A stretch of 33,786 nucleotides of DNA, taken from NCBI GenBank assembly GCA_030618545.1, contig JAUXDH010000009.1, positions 1-33,786 on the forward strand, written 5' to 3'. This document shows positions 29,645 through 33,786 of the stretch, in pieces. A program made the translations under genes and the position numbers. Position 1 is the first letter of the stretch, and each line of letters opens with the position of its first letter. The stretch comes from Chlorobiota bacterium. Its GTDB lineage: Bacteria; Bacteroidota; Bacteroidia; Bacteroidales; F082. Below the pieces are notes generated by a model, which worked only from the letters and a program-made list of their open reading frames with translations, did not search any database and had not been told where the DNA came from.

Positions 29645-29911
29645 ATGAGGAAAGATATTCATCCTAAGAATTACAGACTGGTTGTTTTTAAAGACATTTC
29701 AAACGATTATGCCTTTCTTACACGCTCAACTGTTAACACGAAGGAAACTATTGAATGGGAAGACGGAAAAGAATATCCGCTGGTGAAACTGGAGATTTCA
29801 CATACTTCTCACCCCTTCTTCACCGGAAAAATGAAACTTGTTGATACAGCCGGTCGTGTTGATAAATTCAAAAGCAGGTATAAGAAACATTTCGATAAGA
29901 AAACCAAGTAG
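29645..29911 (+). CDS. rpmE2: Ribosomal protein L31, type B (zinc-independent)
   Basis: The ATG at 29645 (8 codons into the ORF) starts [20 protein letters not shown], the standard L31 N-terminus, and falls downstream of the consensus promoter start. This gives 88 residues. It has no CxxC zinc ribbon, which identifies the type B form used under zinc limitation or constitutively in species lacking the type A gene. The C-terminal [26 protein letters not shown] is diagnostic. A strong terminator follows. Confidence 0.96.
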   Translation: MRKDIHPKNYRLVVFKDISNDYAFLTRSTVNTKETIEWEDGKEYPLVKLEISHTSHPFFTGKMKLVDTAGRVDKFKSRYKKHFDKKTK

Positions 29912-29930
29912 CATCATTTATACACGCAAC

Positions 29931-29962
29931 AACCCCTGTCATATCGGCAGGGGTTTTTTTTT
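29931..29962 (+). terminator. Intrinsic terminator after rpmE2
   Basis: AACCCCTG-tcatatcgg-CAGGGGTT followed by a run of Ts: a perfect 8-bp G/C-rich stem with T-tract, 20 bp after the L31 stop codon. Confidence 0.95.
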
Positions 29963-29986
29963 GACTTTGAATGAGATACATATTCG

Positions 29987-29994
29987 TACATTTG
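29987..29994 (+). promoter_or_regulatory. Candidate -7 element for GlmU-like gene
   Basis: TACATTTG matches TAnnTTTG, 31 bp before the ATG at 30026. A TTTG lies upstream at 29966-29969 but with only 17 nt spacing, so the match is weaker than those for rpmE2 and the acyl-CoA reductase. Confidence 0.5.
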
Positions 29995-30025
29995 CCTTCA
30001 TAGTTAAATCCACAAACTACATTAA

Positions 30026-31207
30026 ATGAACTGTATCCTTTTTGACGACAACCATCGATCAAACCTTCTTCCTCTTGTTTTTACCCGTCCTGTTGCTGAC
30101 ATCAGGATTGGAATTCTTACCATTCGGGAAAAATGGGAAAAATACCTTGGCGTTAAAACCTCCAGCCTGACTGATGGATATCTGAGTGTGAAGTATTCTT
30201 CAACGGTGGAGGACGACAATTTATTGATTAATGGAGCCGTTCTTCCTGACAAGAACCTCGTGAACCGCATCAAGTCACTCACCCCCGGAGAAGTGATAGT
30301 GAAGGAGGACTTTGTGGTTGCCATGAGAATCGGGAAAGATGAGTTGAATTATGCTGAAATAATTAATGCTTCCGAAGGAATCATCCTTGAGGATGATATC
30401 GTGAAAGTGAAGAATACCTGGGATATCTTTTCAATGAATGGGCAGTCCATCAGGGATGATTTCAGGTTGCTGACGAACAACAGGGAATCAGCGCCGCTAA
30501 GCCATACAAACAATGTTCTGGGTGATCGGGAATTTATATTCCTTGAAGATGGCGCGGAAGTGGAGTACGCCTATCTCAACACCAATAATGGGCCAATTTA
30601 TATTGGCAAGGATGCCATCGTAATGGAAGGCGCCAAGATACGCGGTCCATTTGCCCTGGGCAAAGAGTCAGTTGTAAAAATGGATGCAAAGATATACAGC
30701 GATACCACTGTTGGGCCACACTCCAAGGTAGGAGGGGAGGTGCAGAATTCAGTGATATTCGGTTACACTAACAAAGGACATGACGGTTACCTGGGTAACG
30801 CGGTACTTGGTGAATGGTGCAATATTGGCGCCGACACCAATAATTCTAACCTGAAAAATACCTACGATATTGTGAAGCTTTGGTCTTACCCGGAAAAGCG
30901 ATATGTGAAAACCGGTTTGCAATTCTGTGGAATGATCATGGGTGATCACTCTAAGACAGGTATCAACACTATGTTCAATACGGGTACTGTGGTGGGTGTG
31001 TCATGCAATTTGTATGGCGCAGGTTTTCAGCGCAACTTCATCCCATCTTTCAGTTGGGGCAGTCCTGCGGGACTAAAAGAATATAACCTGAAAAAAGCAT
31101 GTGAAGTTGCTAAAACTGTGATGGATCGCAGGGGAATTGAATTTGACAGTGTTGAAGAAGATATATTCACAGAAGTCCTGAAGCTTTCTGATGGTGAGCG
31201 GAGGTAA
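30026..31207 (+). CDS. GlmU-like sugar nucleotidyltransferase/acetyltransferase
   Basis: A 393-residue two-domain protein of the alternative bacterial GlmU family (TIGR03991-type) found in Bacteroidetes. Residues 1-190 are a divergent nucleotidyltransferase domain (CILFDDNHRSNLLPLVFTRPVADIRIGILTIREKWE at the start). Residues about 195-370 form a left-handed beta-helix with hexapeptide repeats (GPIYIGKDAIVMEGAKIRGPFALGKESVVKMDAKI, GEWCNIGADTNNSNLKN, FCGMIMGDHSKTGINTMFNTGTVVG). The expected reaction is acetylation of glucosamine-1-phosphate and UDP transfer for peptidoglycan and LPS precursors, but this is by family. Placement behind rpmE2 is consistent with a housekeeping role. Confidence 0.85.
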   Translation: MNCILFDDNHRSNLLPLVFTRPVADIRIGILTIREKWEKYLGVKTSSLTDGYLSVKYSSTVEDDNLLINGAVLPDKNLVNRIKSLTPGEVIVKEDFVVAMRIGKDELNYAEIINASEGIILEDDIVKVKNTWDIFSMNGQSIRDDFRLLTNNRESAPLSHTNNVLGDREFIFLEDGAEVEYAYLNTNNGPIYIGKDAIVMEGAKIRGPFALGKESVVKMDAKIYSDTTVGPHSKVGGEVQNSVIFGYTNKGHDGYLGNAVLGEWCNIGADTNNSNLKNTYDIVKLWSYPEKRYVKTGLQFCGMIMGDHSKTGINTMFNTGTVVGVSCNLYGAGFQRNFIPSFSWGSPAGLKEYNLKKACEVAKTVMDRRGIEFDSVEEDIFTEVLKLSDGERR

Positions 31208-31402
31208 ATAAAAGCATCCCAAAACTATTTGACGGCTGAATTCGATTGGCACATGTTTTGAAACAATCGGTGTTTAATTTTAAAAATCAGGTTAGTAAGA
31301 CGCTGTTTCAGCTTAATCACTTTCTAACCAAATAAATAGATAATTGTTGTGTTTGCAGCGTAAAGCGCTCACTGACAATTTGTCGTCTAAAGCGGAGTAG
31401 AT

Positions 31403-33786
31403 ATGGAAGATATGTTTGCATTGACGGATATAATGGACGCGGAAACGGAATTTTTCCCTTTGCTGTCATCGGAAGATGAGGAATTGATGTATGCTGAGGA
31501 AGTTCCTGATGAGCTTCCAATACTTCCATTACGCAACACCGTTCTTTTTCCCGGTGTAGTTATACCCATTACTGTTGGTCGCGACAAGTCGATTACCCTG
31601 ATTAAAGACTCGTACAAAGGTGATCGTGTAATTGGTGTGGTTGCCCAGAAGGACGCCGAAGTAGAAGATCCAAAGGAAATAGATCTCCATAGAATCGGAA
31701 CTGTTGCCAGGCTGATTAAGATACTTCAGATGCCGGATGGCAACACCACTGCCATTATCCAGGGTAAAAAACGCTTCGAGGTGGTTGACATGTCTCAGGA
31801 AGAGCCTTATTTTAAAGCCAAGGTCAAAGGATTTGACCAGGAAAATGTCTTCCCGGAAAACAAGATGTTCGATGCGCTGATCTCTTCGGTTAAAGATCTC
31901 AATATCCAGATCATAAATAAATCACCGGCCATTCCCAAAGAAGCGGCCTTCGCCATCAATAATATTGAAAGCCCGGTTTTCCTGGTCAACTTTATTTCTT
32001 CCAACCTGAAGGTGGGCAATGACATGAAACAGCAACTGCTGGAGATGACGAATATGGAGATCAAGGGCAAGAAGGTTCTTGAACTTCTGACAAAAGACCT
32101 TCAGATGCTGGATCTGAAACAAGACATACAGCAAAAGGTAAAAGTGGACATGGATAAGCAGCAACGCGACTTTCTGCTTAACCAACAATTAAAAACTATA
32201 CAGGAAGAATTGGGCGGTGGCCCCCATGACCAGGAAATAAAGGAACTTCATGAGAAAGCTGCGGCGAAAAAATGGACAAAAGAAGTAGCTGAAACTTTCG
32301 GAAATGAAATGGCGAAACTTCGGCGCATGAATCCTTCTGCTGCTGAGTATTCCATACAAATGAATTACCTGGAACTATTGGTTGAACTGCCGTGGGAGGA
32401 TTTTACAAAGGATAACCTTGACCTGAGTCATGCCAAAAAAGTTCTGGATGACGACCATTACGGCCTCGATAAAATAAAAGACCGCATCATTGAATACCTG
32501 GCGGTGCTGAAGCTAAAGAATGACATGAAGGCGCCTATCCTTTGCTTTGTTGGCCCTCCGGGAGTGGGCAAAACATCGCTTGGAAAATCAATCGCCAGGG
32601 CTTTGGGACGCAAGTATATCAGGATGTCTCTGGGTGGTGTTCGCGATGAGGCAGAACTGCGTGGCCATCGTAAAACTTACATTGGAGCCATGCCGGGAAG
32701 GATCATCCAGAGTCTTAAAAAAATCAACTCGTCCAACCCTGTCTTTATGCTCGATGAAGTAGATAAGGTAAGCGGTAGCACTTTTACCGGCGATCCCCAG
32801 GCTGCATTGCTGGAGATCCTGGATCCGGAACAGAACAATTCCTTTTACGATAATTACCTCGAGATTGAATATGATCTGTCAAAGATCATGTTCATCGCCA
32901 CGGCCAATACCCTCTCCTCTGTCCATCCTGCTCTGCGCGATCGCATGGAAGTGATCGACCTGAGCGGCTACCTGCTTGAGGAAAAGATAGAGATAGCAAA
33001 GAGGCATCTTATTCCCAAGCAACTTGGTGAACACGGTGTGAAGAAAAGCCAGGTAAGGTTTAGCAAAAAGGTACTGGAAAAGATTATCGATGATTATACC
33101 CGTGAAGCGGGAGTGAGAACCCTTGAGAAAAGGATTGCCAAAGTGATCAGGAACAGGGCGCGGTATATTGCTATGGAAGAAGAGTACAACAGTAGAATCG
33201 ATGTGACTGACATGGATGATATCCTGGGAGTGCCACGATACCAGAAAGACAAAGACATCAGCAATGATGTAGCCGGTGTGGTAACAGGGTTGGCCTGGAC
33301 TGCTGTTGGTGGTGAGATACTCTTCATCGAGGTTAGCCTTAGCAAAGGAAAAGGCAATCTAAAATTGACTGGCAACCTGGGCGATGTGATGAAAGAGTCA
33401 GCCAGCATTGCTTATGAATACCTGAAAGCACATTCCAACCTGCTAGGTTTAGACCCCGATGTTTTTGAAAAATGGAATGTGCATGTTCACGTTCCTGAAG
33501 GGGCTACACCCAAAGACGGTCCCTCTGCCGGAATTACCATGCTGACTGCCCTGGCTTCGGCATTCACGCAACGGAAAGTCAGAAGTAAGATGGCCATGAC
33601 TGGTGAGATTACGCTTCGGGGGAAGATCACTCCCGTTGGCGGTATCAAGGAAAAGATCCTCGCTGCCAAAAGAGCCAGGATCAAGGATATCCTTATTTCC
33701 AAAGAAAACCAGAAAGACATTGGTGAGATCAATAAAGACTTTATCAAAGGCCTCAATTTTGTTTATGTTGACAACATGATGGAAGC
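31403..33786 (+). CDS. lon: ATP-dependent protease Lon, 3' end outside window
   Basis: The frame opens at ATG 31403 and is still open at the window end, so it is absent from the ORF track. The 794 residues seen include the N-terminal LAN domain ([24 protein letters not shown], about residues 37-60), a coiled middle region with [20 protein letters not shown], the AAA+ module with Walker [10 protein letters not shown] (about 382-390) and Walker B FMLDEVDK, and most of the protease domain with Ser708 in KDGPSAG and Lys749 in GGIKEK, the catalytic dyad. The acidic N-terminal extension ([18 protein letters not shown]) is typical of the phylum. No clear promoter or heat-shock element was identified in 31208-31402. 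Confidence 0.97.
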   Translation, partial: MEDMFALTDIMDAETEFFPLLSSEDEELMYAEEVPDELPILPLRNTVLFPGVVIPITVGRDKSITLIKDSYKGDRVIGVVAQKDAEVEDPKEIDLHRIGTVARLIKILQMPDGNTTAIIQGKKRFEVVDMSQEEPYFKAKVKGFDQENVFPENKMFDALISSVKDLNIQIINKSPAIPKEAAFAINNIESPVFLVNFISSNLKVGNDMKQQLLEMTNMEIKGKKVLELLTKDLQMLDLKQDIQQKVKVDMDKQQRDFLLNQQLKTIQEELGGGPHDQEIKELHEKAAAKKWTKEVAETFGNEMAKLRRMNPSAAEYSIQMNYLELLVELPWEDFTKDNLDLSHAKKVLDDDHYGLDKIKDRIIEYLAVLKLKNDMKAPILCFVGPPGVGKTSLGKSIARALGRKYIRMSLGGVRDEAELRGHRKTYIGAMPGRIIQSLKKINSSNPVFMLDEVDKVSGSTFTGDPQAALLEILDPEQNNSFYDNYLEIEYDLSKIMFIATANTLSSVHPALRDRMEVIDLSGYLLEEKIEIAKRHLIPKQLGEHGVKKSQVRFSKKVLEKIIDDYTREAGVRTLEKRIAKVIRNRARYIAMEEEYNSRIDVTDMDDILGVPRYQKDKDISNDVAGVVTGLAWTAVGGEILFIEVSLSKGKGNLKLTGNLGDVMKESASIAYEYLKAHSNLLGLDPDVFEKWNVHVHVPEGATPKDGPSAGITMLTALASAFTQRKVRSKMAMTGEITLRGKITPVGGIKEKILAAKRARIKDILISKENQKDIGEINKDFIKGLNFVYVDNMME

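Overview
The window is chromosomal DNA from a member of the Bacteroidetes, probably Bacteroidales-like. Three things point there. Two loci carry type IX secretion (T9SS) C-terminal sorting sequences. Several genes are preceded by the Bacteroidetes promoter pattern (TTTG, about 19-20 nt, TAnnTTTG) instead of a -35/-10 pair. The gene families (DUF1015 next to serCA, type B L31 beside a GlmU-like gene, DUF5916, IVP/S23 four-helix-bundle proteins) are typical of the phylum. No rRNA, tRNA, CRISPR array or prophage was seen.

Layout. 1-8.4 kb (minus strand) is a de novo pyrimidine region: carA, an inserted four-helix-bundle gene, carB, a DUF4136 lipoprotein, then pyrB-pyrI and a partial AlbA_2-domain gene. 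8.5-10.2 kb holds dispersed palindromic repeats and a COG2403-type P-loop protein. 10.3-12.1 kb is argS. 12.1-13.3 kb is a REP-associated (IS200-like) tyrosine transposase between two 369-bp direct repeats, each with six small hairpins. 13.4-18.2 kb has a DUF5916 surface or outer-membrane protein, an orphan T9SS sorting-domain fragment, and an ECF sigma/anti-sigma/lipoprotein operon. 18.5-19.9 kb is RidA plus a DUF1028-T9SS secreted protein. 20-22.7 kb has two paralogous MacB/FtsX-type permeases without an ATPase. 22.7-23.9 kb is a DUF2007-USP-USP fusion. 24.3-28.3 kb is the serine operon serC-serA-four-helix bundle-DUF1015. 28.4-33.8 kb (plus strand) has a LuxC-type acyl-CoA reductase, rpmE2, a GlmU-like enzyme and a 3'-truncated lon.

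The most interesting signal is regulatory. Both pyrB and carA have, just upstream of the start codon, a near-identical intrinsic terminator (AAGACGG..CCGTCTT followed by T7), a phylum-type promoter a short way upstream, and a small leader ORF. The pyrB leader ORF (42 codons) reads straight through the terminator and overlaps the pyrB start codon, as in enterobacterial pyrBI. The carA leader ORF (12 codons) stops one base before the terminator stem, closer to the logic of enterobacterial rph-pyrE. This looks like translation-coupled pyrimidine attenuation in a Bacteroidete, acting on the first committed enzymes of the pathway. The peptides and the mechanism are inferred from sequence only.

A second theme is small accessory DNA inside core operons: one four-helix-bundle gene flanked by TATACCC-type repeats splits carA from carB, and another sits inside the serine operon. 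A third is the hairpin array around the transposase, which looks like a RAYT-type system with an internal tandem duplication.
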